From an uncultured Lachnospiraceae bacterium (GTDB lineage: Bacteria; Bacillota; Clostridia; Lachnospirales; Lachnospiraceae), in assembly GCA_910579735.1 (NCBI GenBank), contig CAJTUZ010000020.1:1-64000 (forward strand): a DNA stretch of 64,000 nucleotides. The letters are read 5' to 3'. The position numbers were made by a program, and so were the translations under genes. The notes beneath the pieces are model-generated. The model worked only from the letters and a program-made list of their open reading frames with translations. It searched no databases and had not been told where the DNA came from. Numbering within the stretch: the stretch's first letter is position 1; the number at the start of each line of letters is the position of its first letter. This document shows positions 43,334-51,436 of the stretch, one piece after another.

Positions 43334-44476
43334 TTAGATACCATACTTCTCAACATCATCTGCTGTGATCTCAGTAGCGTCAAAGCCTTTTTCATCCATG
43401 ATGATGGTCTTCTGGTCGATTGTTCCGCCGCTCTCAAGAGTCTTGATGATATCGTTGATATAAGAAGACTGGAACGGGTTACACTGACCGTCGTAGTTCC
43501 AGTTCTGGTCAAGTAATTCCTGAAGTGCCCACTTGTTGCAGTCAAATCCCATGATGATTACGTCTTTGCCAACACCGTGAGAAATGTTTGCCGCATCAAG
43601 TGCTGCTACAGCGCCTCTTGCCATATCGTCATTCTCTGCATAGATAACATTGAATTCCTGTCCGGAATCGATTACGGACTGTACGATCTGCTGAGCTGTT
43701 TCAGCATTCCACTCTGCTGTCTGCTGTGTAACAATGTTCCATCCTTCGGAAGCTGCTGCTGCATCCATTGCTGCGGAACGGCCCTTCTGTGCTGCTGTTC
43801 CCATAACGCCCTGAAGGTGGATAATGTTGTAAGACTCAAGTCCCTGTCCTTTTAACCAGTCAACAGCTGTCTGGCCTTCTTTTTCCATATCGGAAACGAT
43901 AGATGCTTCATAAAGGCTCTCGTCAGCGTCGATTACACGGTCAAACAGGATAACCTTAATGCCTGCGTTCTGTGCATCTGTCAATACGGAATCCCAACCT
44001 GCTGTATCAGCTGCGGAAAGAAGAAGATAATCAACTTCGTTCTGGATAAATGTCTGTGCATATGCGATCTGCTCGTCATTTACATTGCTGTAAGAGAAAG
44101 ATGCATCGTATCCGTTTTCTTCTGTAAAGGTTGCTTTCAGATCGTTGTCATTTGCTGTACGATATCCGGATTCATTCGGATTGTTGTTAATAATACCAAC
44201 TTTGATCAGTTCTCCTGAAGAAGCTGTATCTGCTGTGTCATCTGCTGCCGCATCATCCGTTGCCGTGTCTGCTGCCGCATCATCTGTTGCCGTGTCTGCT
44301 GCCGCATCATCTGTTGCCGTGTCTGCTGCTGCATCATCTGTTGCTGTGTCTGCTGCCGCATCATCTGTTGCTGCCGTGTCTGCTGTTGTAGTTGTGCTGC
44401 CGTCGTTTCCACAACCGGTTACCAGCGCTGCTACCATAGCTACACTAAGTACCATGGTTAATAACTTCTTTTTCAT
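43334..44476 (-). CDS. Sugar ABC transporter substrate-binding lipoprotein, YtfQ-like
   Basis: The 380-residue protein has a lipoprotein signal (MVAALVTGCGNDG, acylated cysteine at 22), a long linker of repeated DDAAADTAT units (about 35-85) and a Peripla_BP_4 domain of the YtfQ/galactofuranose-binding type (IKVGIINNNPNESGYRTAND, VDYLLLSAADTAGWDSVL, VIYAENDDMARGAVAALD). It delivers sugar to the permeases. A strong AAAGGAGG precedes the ATG. The gene leads the transporter operon and is probably its most abundant product. The neighbouring araBAD-like genes suggest arabinose in furanose form as ligand; this is inferred. Confidence 0.92.
   Translation of the reverse strand: MKKKLLTMVLSVAMVAALVTGCGNDGSTTTTADTAATDDAAADTATDDAAADTATDDAAADTATDDAAADTATDDAAADDTADTASSGELIKVGIINNNPNESGYRTANDNDLKATFTEENGYDASFSYSNVNDEQIAYAQTFIQNEVDYLLLSAADTAGWDSVLTDAQNAGIKVILFDRVIDADESLYEASIVSDMEKEGQTAVDWLKGQGLESYNIIHLQGVMGTAAQKGRSAAMDAAAASEGWNIVTQQTAEWNAETAQQIVQSVIDSGQEFNVIYAENDDMARGAVAALDAANISHGVGKDVIIMGFDCNKWALQELLDQNWNYDGQCNPFQSSYINDIIKTLESGGTIDQKTIIMDEKGFDATEITADDVEKYGI
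44215..44378 (-). repeat. 27-bp tandem repeats encoding a lipoprotein linker
   Basis: Four to five nearly identical 27-bp units encode the nine-residue repeat DDAAADTAT in the linker between the lipid anchor and the sugar-binding domain. Differences are mainly silent GCC/GCT and similar changes, typical of a young, length-variable tandem repeat. Boundaries are approximate. Confidence 0.75.
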
Positions 44477-44532
44477 TCTTTCATCCTCCTTTTTTGTAAG
44501 GCCGTTTTGTCTTTGCCGTCCTTACTGGTTAA

Positions 44533-44561
44533 AGTCTAACAGAAGTTTGTAATTCCGACAA
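44533..44561 (-). promoter_or_regulatory. Probable promoter of the sugar transporter operon
   Basis: TTGTCG (44556-44561) and TAGACT (44533-44538, minus strand) are spaced by 17 bases, about 55 bases upstream of the binding-protein ATG. The weak boxes would suit an activated promoter. Confidence 0.5.
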
Positions 44562-44602
44562 GTAATTTTTCGTTGTTATAGCTAATTTGAACGGTTTTTA
44601 TA

Positions 44603-44643
44603 ATACAAATTGTGCGGATAAACATACAGATTCGATACAAATT
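44603..44643 (-). promoter_or_regulatory. Direct repeat AATTTGTAT upstream of the transporter promoter
   Basis: AATTTGTAT occurs at 44643-44635 and 44611-44603 on the minus strand, 32 bases apart (about three helical turns) and 42-82 bases upstream of the -35 box. Position and spacing suit an AraC-type activator such as the YesN-like regulator encoded nearby; AraR-like binding is an alternative. Confidence 0.4.
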
Positions 44644-44671
44644 TTTCTGTTTTTACAATTTTTTACGATTT

Positions 44672-44683
44672 TAAAACGTTTTA
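44672..44683. promoter_or_regulatory. Palindrome TAAAACGTTTTA, cre- or operator-like
   Basis: This perfect 12-bp palindrome is centred on CG, as in LacI-family operators and catabolite-responsive elements. It lies between the two divergent promoters. The binder is unknown; CcpA is one option. Confidence 0.4.
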
Positions 44684-44891
44684 CGTCCGATTTTTTTTGA
44701 TATCTTAAAATACCTTCAAGAAATTGGCAGCTTTTTTATGGTCAATTCTCCTATACCGGATAGAAAAAAGCCAGTTTTTTTACTCCTTTTTGATAAAAGT
44801 TAAATTTTTTATGAAAAAATATGCCTCCGCATCTTATTTTAATTAAAAAAATATGATATTTTTATAATAGAGAATTTGATTGGGAGCAGTC

Positions 44892-45977
44892 ATGGGTACA
44901 AAATACAGACAACTGGCGGAACAATTGAAGAAAGAACTGACAGATTATATCCGGTACGAACATTCCAAACTTCCTACGGAGCAGGAGTTGTGCGCGCATT
45001 TTCAGGTCAGCCGGCAAACCGTCCGGCAGGCGCTCCTTCTTCTGGAAGAAGAAGGACTGATCTCCCGCAGGCAGGGAAGCGGCTCTTATGCCACAGGTCT
45101 GCTTCCGGATGCAGGCCAGAATCACGTTGCCATTTTGCTTTCTTCCGACACGGAGTACATTTTCCCCGCACTTTTGGGCGACCTGAAAGCATTTTTGTCC
45201 AAAGAAGGCTATTCCGTTTCCGTCTTTATCACAGATAACCGGACCGATACGGAACGGATTATTTTACAAAGGCTGAGCGAAGAACCTCTGCGCGGCCTGA
45301 TTGCCGAACCTTCCCGTTCGGCGCTTCCGACGCCGAACTTTGACTTGTACGAACGCCTTTCCGCCGCAGGAACGAACATCGTCTTTTTTCACGGCTATTA
45401 TTCCAACCTGCCGCCCTCTTTGTATGTAAAAGATGACAATTTCAACGGCGGTTTTGCTTTAGGACAGTTCTTAATGGAACAGAATCATAAACAGATCGCC
45501 GGAATCTTTCAGTTAGATACCATCCAGGGACAGGAACGCCATCTGGGGTTCGTGCGTTCCATGTTAGAGGCCGGCCTGCCGATCAATGAGGATACGATTG
45601 CCTGGTTTACGACAGAGCAGCTTACACGGCTGCAAAAAAAGCAGGACACCCGGTTCCTGTCCGATTTTATCGGCCAGACCCTGCAGTCCTGCTCCGCCGT
45701 TATCTGTCACAATGACGAGATCGCCTACTGGCTGATCAAAGAATTATCATACAGCAATATCCGTGTACCGGAAGACATCAGTATCGTCAGCTTTGACAAC
45801 AGCTACCTGAGCGATTTGTCCTCTCCCGGCCTGACTTCGCTTTCCCATGAGCCGCATGCAATGGCCGAAGCTGCAGTATCTCTTCTGAGCCGGAAAATGC
45901 AGGGCCGCAGCGCGGAATCCATGGAGCTTTCATGGAATCTTGTCGGACGCGGGAGCTGTGTCCGCCGCAAAGACTGA
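44892..45977 (+). CDS. GntR-type regulator with LacI-type ligand domain, AraR-like
   Basis: The 361-residue repressor-type protein has an N-terminal GntR winged helix (KYRQLAEQLKKELTDYIRYE, then LPTEQELCAHFQVSRQTVRQAL and EGLISRRQGSGSYAT) and a C-terminal LacI-type sugar-binding domain (VAILLSSDTEYIFPALLGDL, ICHNDEIAYWLIKEL, ISIVSFDNSYLS). This two-domain layout is that of AraR, the arabinose repressor of Firmicutes. Its position, divergent from a sugar importer and near araA, araD and the kinase gene, supports that role. GGGAG lies five bases before the ATG at 44892; a TTG at 44880 is not favoured. Confidence 0.92.
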   Translation: MGTKYRQLAEQLKKELTDYIRYEHSKLPTEQELCAHFQVSRQTVRQALLLLEEEGLISRRQGSGSYATGLLPDAGQNHVAILLSSDTEYIFPALLGDLKAFLSKEGYSVSVFITDNRTDTERIILQRLSEEPLRGLIAEPSRSALPTPNFDLYERLSAAGTNIVFFHGYYSNLPPSLYVKDDNFNGGFALGQFLMEQNHKQIAGIFQLDTIQGQERHLGFVRSMLEAGLPINEDTIAWFTTEQLTRLQKKQDTRFLSDFIGQTLQSCSAVICHNDEIAYWLIKELSYSNIRVPEDISIVSFDNSYLSDLSSPGLTSLSHEPHAMAEAAVSLLSRKMQGRSAESMELSWNLVGRGSCVRRKD

Positions 45978-45981
45978 CTTT

Positions 45982-47589
45982 CTATGCCCGGTATTCCCTG
46001 GGCGTACAGCCCTGTGTTTTTTTGAATACAAAACTGAAATAATGCGGGTTTTTATAGCCGACCGCAAGCGCAATTTCACTGGCCCGCATCTCTGTCTCCA
46101 GCAGTAACTGCTTGGCTTTCTCCATACGCTTATCCGTTACATACTCCACGAAAGTCATCTGCATTTCCTGAGAAAACATCGCGCTGAAATAATTCGGCGT
46201 CACATCCATAATGGCCGCGATCTCATTCAGTGACAGACTTTCCTGCATATAATTCTCTTCGATATATGCAAGCGCTTTTTTTAACGCTTTTCTGCCCTGA
46301 CTGTCATTTTCCTTATCCCGCAGCGCGACTGCCTGCGTCAGCAGTTCTTCCGTATAACGCTGCATATTCTCCAGGCTGATCTCCATTTTCTGAATATTAT
46401 CGATCCGGATGGTCTGCAGAAACTCCTGTTTGGTCACACCAAGACCCTCTATATAAGAAAGTACGGTAAACCAGCTGTTTAAAAGCAGATAATCCCAGAA
46501 GATCTTGGAATGAAGCGCCTGCCCGATCCCGTTTAGGAAATTACTGACAAAATCTTTCACTTCCTCTTTCTGTCCCTTTGCAAGAAAGCTTTTGATCAGT
46601 TCAGGATTGACCTTGGACATATCGATCGTTTCCAATGTGCCTTCTCCGCCTTCCGGCGCCTTACCTTCCGCCGCCTCCTCCGATATAATATGTTTGGATG
46701 GCTCGAAGAAACGATAACCGAAAACATGATTTAATTTCCGGTAACAGTCCGAAAGCAGGCTGAATCGTTCTACGGCGCTGCCTGCCGCTGCATACCAGTC
46801 GATCTCTTCTTCATACTGTCTGCAGATCTGCTCCATACCTTCCAGACACTTATTCGTCCGCTCTGCAATGGTTTCTTCTTCTCCCTGGATCATAATGCCA
46901 TATACATTGACATTCCATCGGAACACAAGATAATAATTCGGGAAACGCATCAGGAAACGCATCAGCTCTTCATAACATTTCTGACAGGTCTCCCATGATT
47001 TACGTTTCTCGCCTTTTCCCTGTACATCGATCAAAACCAGATTATAGCAGGGCGCATTCATGTTCAGAGAATGTTTCTGCGCCTCTTCATAAATTTCCTG
47101 AATGGAAAGCTGTCCCGCAAAAACCTTCTCAAAAAAATTACGCAGGACAAACTGCTCATAATCATGCATTTCATCCCGAAATTTGTTCATATAATTTTTC
47201 TGCTCCTGCTCGGATTCGACCTTTTCCTTTACTTCCGTCAGCGCCTTCTGCAGATTCCTTCTCGTGATCGGTTTTAGCAGATATTGTTCGACGCCTACCT
47301 TGATCGCCTGTCTTGCATATTCAAAATCGTCATATCCGCTGATAATAATGATCTTCATTTCCGGAAATTCCTGTCCGACAATATGGCTGAGCGTCAGTCC
47401 GTCCATAAACGGCATCTTGATATCCGTGATCAGGACATCCGGTTTCGTTTTACGGATCAGCGGCAGCGCCATCTCTCCATCGCCCGCTTCCCCGACAAAC
47501 TGGTACCCGAACTGCTCCCACGGAATATTGTCTCTCAGGCCTTCCCTGACTACGCTTTCGTCTTCTACCAAAAAAATTTTCAACGCCAT
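45982..47589 (-). CDS. YesN-type response regulator with AraC DNA-binding domain
   Basis: The 535-residue protein starts with a receiver domain (IFLVEDESVVREGLRDNIPW, phospho-acceptor in VLITDIKMPFMDGL, conserved lysine in YLLKPITRR), continues through a long helical middle region (about 130-420) and ends with an AraC-type double helix-turn-helix (LSLNEIAAIMDVTPNYFSAMF and ASEIALAVGYKNPHYFSFVFKK, then TPREYRA). It is encoded with a sensor binding protein and a YesM-type kinase and probably activates the nearby sugar importer. It converges on the AraR-like gene with a four-base gap. Confidence 0.94.
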   Translation of the reverse strand: MALKIFLVEDESVVREGLRDNIPWEQFGYQFVGEAGDGEMALPLIRKTKPDVLITDIKMPFMDGLTLSHIVGQEFPEMKIIIISGYDDFEYARQAIKVGVEQYLLKPITRRNLQKALTEVKEKVESEQEQKNYMNKFRDEMHDYEQFVLRNFFEKVFAGQLSIQEIYEEAQKHSLNMNAPCYNLVLIDVQGKGEKRKSWETCQKCYEELMRFLMRFPNYYLVFRWNVNVYGIMIQGEEETIAERTNKCLEGMEQICRQYEEEIDWYAAAGSAVERFSLLSDCYRKLNHVFGYRFFEPSKHIISEEAAEGKAPEGGEGTLETIDMSKVNPELIKSFLAKGQKEEVKDFVSNFLNGIGQALHSKIFWDYLLLNSWFTVLSYIEGLGVTKQEFLQTIRIDNIQKMEISLENMQRYTEELLTQAVALRDKENDSQGRKALKKALAYIEENYMQESLSLNEIAAIMDVTPNYFSAMFSQEMQMTFVEYVTDKRMEKAKQLLLETEMRASEIALAVGYKNPHYFSFVFKKTQGCTPREYRA

Positions 47590-47608
47590 GATCCGTCACT
47601 CCTTACCT

Positions 47609-48658
47609 CTAATAAGTCCTCGTGTCCAAATATTCACCTACATTTTCCGGCGTAAAGATCTGCTCCTTCACACAGTTTTCTTTTTCTACCATTTCGTTAT
47701 TTTCCAGTCTGTAAAGAATATCCGCAATATACTCTCCCTGTACGGGATTGCACTCTACATCCACATTAATGACGCCCTGCGCCACCATCTCAAGCGCTTC
47801 CCGCACCGCATCGAAAGAAATCAATATCACATCTCCGTTCACACCGGTCGTAATTCCTTTTTCATCCATAGCCTGCAGCACCCCGAACGTCATATCGTCA
47901 TTCTGGGAAACGACTACGTCGATATTCGGATACTTTCTAAGAAACTGTTCCATGACCTCTTTGCCCTTGGCTGTCGTAAAATCCGCCGGCTCCTGCTGCA
48001 GAATATGCCAGTTAGGATGCGCCCCGGCGATCGCATCAAAACCTTCCGTCCTCCCGATCTGGGAAGAAGACCCTATCGTTCCCTGCAATACTACGATGTT
48101 GATCTCCTCATCGCTTCTCCCGGTCTGCCGCAGATACTCTTCCAACCAGATACCGGCGTTCTCTCCCTCTTTTCGCATATCGGAACCGACCCAGGTCGTA
48201 TATAAAGATTCATCGACGGATGCCTTTCTGTCCACCAGGATTACAGGAATGCCTGCGTCTTTGGCTTCCTGCAGCACCGTCTCCCACCCCTCTTCCGTCA
48301 CCGGGGAAAACACAATATAATCCACACGCTGGGAAATAAAACCCCTGATCGCCTTGATCTGATTATCCTGTTTCTGCCTGGCATTGTTAAATTCCAGAAA
48401 AAATCCGTTTTCTCTCGTCAACGTTCCCTGTATGGACTCCGAGTTGGCGGTTCTCCATACTGATTCGCTGCCAAGCTGTGAAAACCCGACCACAATCAAA
48501 TCTTCTTCCGCATCGGAAAGCGCATCCTCTTCCTTTCCCTGCGGCATCACATCCCAGAAAGATCCGCATCCCGCAAGCAATATGCCTATAAGCAGACATG
48601 CCAGCATCAAAGAAAGACTTCTCCTGCATTTCCTATACACCATTTTATGACTCTTCAT
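47609..48658 (-). CDS. Sensor-type sugar-binding lipoprotein of a three-component system
   Basis: The 349-residue protein has a lipoprotein signal (LACLLIGILLAGCGSFW) and a YtfQ-like binding domain (IVVGFSQLGSESVWRTANSE, VDYIVFSPVTEEGWETVL, VVSQNDDMTFGVLQAMDE). It is a paralogue of the transporter's own binding protein. It is encoded between a YesM-type kinase and a YesN-type regulator instead of permeases, so it more likely presents sugar to the kinase than to a channel. Its start (GGAGG at five bases) overlaps the end of the kinase gene by 14 bases, implying coupled synthesis. Confidence 0.9.
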   Translation of the reverse strand: MKSHKMVYRKCRRSLSLMLACLLIGILLAGCGSFWDVMPQGKEEDALSDAEEDLIVVGFSQLGSESVWRTANSESIQGTLTRENGFFLEFNNARQKQDNQIKAIRGFISQRVDYIVFSPVTEEGWETVLQEAKDAGIPVILVDRKASVDESLYTTWVGSDMRKEGENAGIWLEEYLRQTGRSDEEINIVVLQGTIGSSSQIGRTEGFDAIAGAHPNWHILQQEPADFTTAKGKEVMEQFLRKYPNIDVVVSQNDDMTFGVLQAMDEKGITTGVNGDVILISFDAVREALEMVAQGVINVDVECNPVQGEYIADILYRLENNEMVEKENCVKEQIFTPENVGEYLDTRTY

Positions 48659-50135
48659 GTATACCTCCTTTCGGCGCATGCTCCATGATCTGAGCCGGGA
48701 TCACAACCTGCACGGTCGTCCCTTCTCCTTTCTTTGACGTGATCGTCATCCCGTACGCTGCCCCGAAATTCATACGGATCCGTTCATTGACATTGGCAAG
48801 GCCGAATCCCGATTCCGTTTCTTTACATGGTCTGATAATTTCTTTCTGCAAACGCTCAACTTCTTCCGCCTCCATGCCCACACCGTTATCCTTTACGGTC
48901 AGACAGATTTCAGGTTCTGCGTCAGTTTGCACCACGGAACCGGTTATCGTGATCTTACCCATTGCCCTTTTATACTTAATGCCGTGATAAAGGGCATTTT
49001 CTACAAGCGGCTGCAGCGTCAGTTTTAAGATCCGGTACGGATATATCTGCGGGTCGATGGCAATTTCATAATCGAGGATATCATGATAACGCACCTGCTG
49101 GATCTCCAGGTAACTGCGGATATGACGTTCCTCATCCCGGATCGTGATGAATTCTTTCCCATGGCTCAGTACCAGCCGGAAAAAATCAGAAAGCGACACG
49201 ACCATATCCACAGCCTGTCCTGTCAGATTGCCTTCGATCAGCCAGATGATCGTATCCAGTGTATTATATAGAAAATGCGGGTTGATCTGTTCCTGCAGCA
49301 AACGCAGTTCCGCGTACCGCATCTTACGTTCGTCCTCTTTGATCTGATTGACCATGATCTCCAGATGCTGTGACATCTCATTGATACTGTCAGCCAGCTG
49401 CGCTACTTCATCCTGTGTCCAAACACCCGCACGGGCGCTGAAATCACCTTCGGATATCTGCCTCGTCACATCACATAATTTCCTGATCGGTCTCGTTATC
49501 CCGTTAGAGATAAAAGAAGAAACAATAAATACACCGACAATAATGCACAAAAGCAGCACGGTCCATAAAACGATAAACTTCTCAACCTGTATATTCAACT
49601 GCCCCTTTAAATTCTCGATGCTCTGTGTCTGATAGTAGATATAATACTGAATATCATCCTGTATCAGTTCCGTCAGAATATAAATATTATTATCAAGCAT
49701 TTCAATGTTTTCATCATAATGCCCGCCTTCATCCAGATTATATTGGATATCGTTTACACGATCCTCTAACGTATCGATATTCCTTAACAGCCTCTGCAGC
49801 CAGGATTTACTGTCTTTATCCGTCGTGATGCGCATTAAGACATCGAAATCTTCCCGCAGATCTCCTATTACTTTATAGGGATCTTCCAACGCAGCGTCTT
49901 CGCTTATGTTGGCAAATGTTACGGCGCCTACGACCAGTTTATACAGGCTTTCATCCATTTCTTCCTTAAAGTTCAGATTGTAACTGTTGGCAATGGTCAT
50001 ATTGCTTACGATCTCATCATAGGCATTGCTGTAATTTCGAAGGGAAAAAATAAGATAGATCGTAATTGCCACAAACGGCAGAACGGTCACAAGATTCAGC
50101 ATCATTAACTTATTTTTTAAAGAATATTTATTCAT
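48645..50135 (-). CDS. YesM/LytS-type membrane histidine kinase
   Basis: The 496-residue kinase has an N-terminal helix (LMMLNLVTVLPFVAITIYLI), an extracytoplasmic helical sensor of about 150 residues, a second helix near 185-210, a HAMP domain (ITRPIRKLCDVTRQISEGDF), the His_kinase motif EQINPHFLYNTLDTIIWL with the phosphorylated histidine, and an HATPase domain (LTLQPLVENALYHGIK, VKDNGVGM, GFGLANVNERI). It pairs with the YesN-like regulator two genes downstream. The sensor domain is helical and probably contacts the binding lipoprotein instead of binding sugar itself. Confidence 0.93.
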   Translation of the reverse strand: MNKYSLKNKLMMLNLVTVLPFVAITIYLIFSLRNYSNAYDEIVSNMTIANSYNLNFKEEMDESLYKLVVGAVTFANISEDAALEDPYKVIGDLREDFDVLMRITTDKDSKSWLQRLLRNIDTLEDRVNDIQYNLDEGGHYDENIEMLDNNIYILTELIQDDIQYYIYYQTQSIENLKGQLNIQVEKFIVLWTVLLLCIIVGVFIVSSFISNGITRPIRKLCDVTRQISEGDFSARAGVWTQDEVAQLADSINEMSQHLEIMVNQIKEDERKMRYAELRLLQEQINPHFLYNTLDTIIWLIEGNLTGQAVDMVVSLSDFFRLVLSHGKEFITIRDEERHIRSYLEIQQVRYHDILDYEIAIDPQIYPYRILKLTLQPLVENALYHGIKYKRAMGKITITGSVVQTDAEPEICLTVKDNGVGMEAEEVERLQKEIIRPCKETESGFGLANVNERIRMNFGAAYGMTITSKKGEGTTVQVVIPAQIMEHAPKGGIHEES

Positions 50136-50267
50136 AAACGATCGCTTTCTTTTCTGTGTCCTGTTTCACTTCATATTTATAGTATATCGTTATAATATTG
50201 CTTGCGCTTTCCCTCAAGTCAGTGTAATATAATCGTATATCTTATTAATTCTGTACAGAAGAAAGGT

Positions 50268-51368
50268 ATGGCAGATCAAATGAATAGTCCCCTGCTGCGT
50301 AAAGCGGCGCAATATATTTTGAAAGATACCGGCGAAGCAAACGAGTCTCCGAAGCTGATTGTTGTCATCAGAATACTGCTTCTGTCCATGCTCTTTTATA
50401 TTGTAGTAAATAGTATAATCTATATCAGTATTTTAAACAATATCGGAATCGTGATTTTCCTGATTTCCTTATTGATATTTTTATTGCTTTTCGGCATGAC
50501 TTACCGCTACAAGACTACTACGGTAGTCTATACATTAAATCTTTGTATGGCGGCATGGATCATCGTTAATATCTTTTACTTTGGCTGGGATACCGGGGTA
50601 CAGCATTTTATTATTGTACTTCTCGTGCTTTCCTTTTTTTCAAGTTACTCACAATACGGCGCAAAAACCTTTTACGCAATGGTTCTTTGTGTTTTTCGTA
50701 TTGCTCTGTTTCATCTATGCCGCAGCAAAGAGCCGCTCATATCTCTGCCCGACACTATGATCAACGTTTTGCAGATCATCAACACCATCATGATCTTTTC
50801 CTGCCTTTCCACGATTGCCTACGTCTTCAGCAAGGATTCGCAGACATTGGAAAGCAAGCTTGTCGAATACAATAATATTCTTGAAGACCAGGCCAATACG
50901 GATGCCCTGACCGGTCTGTATAACAGAAGAAAAGCCATGCAGTGTTTGGAAAGCCTTTTAACGCCTTCGAATAAAAGCTTTACCAGTATCTGCATCTGCG
51001 ATATTGATTTTTTCAAAAAAGTCAACGATAACTACGGACATGATGTCGGTGATATGGTGCTTCAGAATATTGCCGACGTTATGGTTACGACTTTGGATAA
51101 GAATTTTATTGTCTCCAGATGGGGCGGCGAAGAATTTCTGCTGATCTTCCCTTCCTGTAACGGAGATGATGCCTGTCCTCATTTAGAGCAGCTCAAAAGC
51201 AATATCAAGGCCCTGCAGTTTAACGCGAACGGAAAACCTTTCTCCATCACGATGACTTTCGGCCTGGCCGAATACGATTTCCGCTCCGACATCGACACGG
51301 TCATCAAAGAAGCGGACGAAAAACTCTATATGGGAAAAGAAAACGGCAGGGATCAGATCGTCTACTGA
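50268..51368 (+). CDS. Multi-pass membrane GGDEF diguanylate cyclase
   Basis: The 366-residue protein has five to six transmembrane helices in its first 190 residues and a GGDEF domain (about 215-360) with DALTGLYNRRKAMQCL, CDIDFFKKVNDNYGHDVGDMVL and the active site RWGGEEF. No RxxD inhibitory site is present. The hydrophobic N-terminal sensor is of unknown specificity. I chose the ATG at 50268; a TATAAT at 50228-50233 rules out the TTG at 50202, and an ATG at 50280 is also possible. It is divergent from the YesM-type kinase gene. Confidence 0.88.
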   Translation: MADQMNSPLLRKAAQYILKDTGEANESPKLIVVIRILLLSMLFYIVVNSIIYISILNNIGIVIFLISLLIFLLLFGMTYRYKTTTVVYTLNLCMAAWIIVNIFYFGWDTGVQHFIIVLLVLSFFSSYSQYGAKTFYAMVLCVFRIALFHLCRSKEPLISLPDTMINVLQIINTIMIFSCLSTIAYVFSKDSQTLESKLVEYNNILEDQANTDALTGLYNRRKAMQCLESLLTPSNKSFTSICICDIDFFKKVNDNYGHDVGDMVLQNIADVMVTTLDKNFIVSRWGGEEFLLIFPSCNGDDACPHLEQLKSNIKALQFNANGKPFSITMTFGLAEYDFRSDIDTVIKEADEKLYMGKENGRDQIVY

Positions 51369-51436
51369 TTTTTAACGAATGCGTCTCTTTCTTCTTACAT
51401 ATATTTAATTAAAAGCATCTAAAGCAGGTTGTTTTC

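Larger units (their letters stand above)
44477..44891. other. Divergent regulatory region between transporter operon and AraR-like gene
   Basis: This 415-base AT-rich stretch contains no gene. It holds the transporter promoter (44533-44561), two AATTTGTAT direct repeats, a 12-bp palindrome TAAAACGTTTTA (44672-44683) and a TATAAT (44863-44868) serving the plus-strand regulator gene. Confidence 0.7.

Noticed and set aside
44145..44552. Plus-strand and other-frame open frames rich in Ser/Ala/Val or Gln/Met over the lipoprotein linker
   Set aside because: They are shadows of the 27-bp tandem repeat in the real minus-strand lipoprotein gene.
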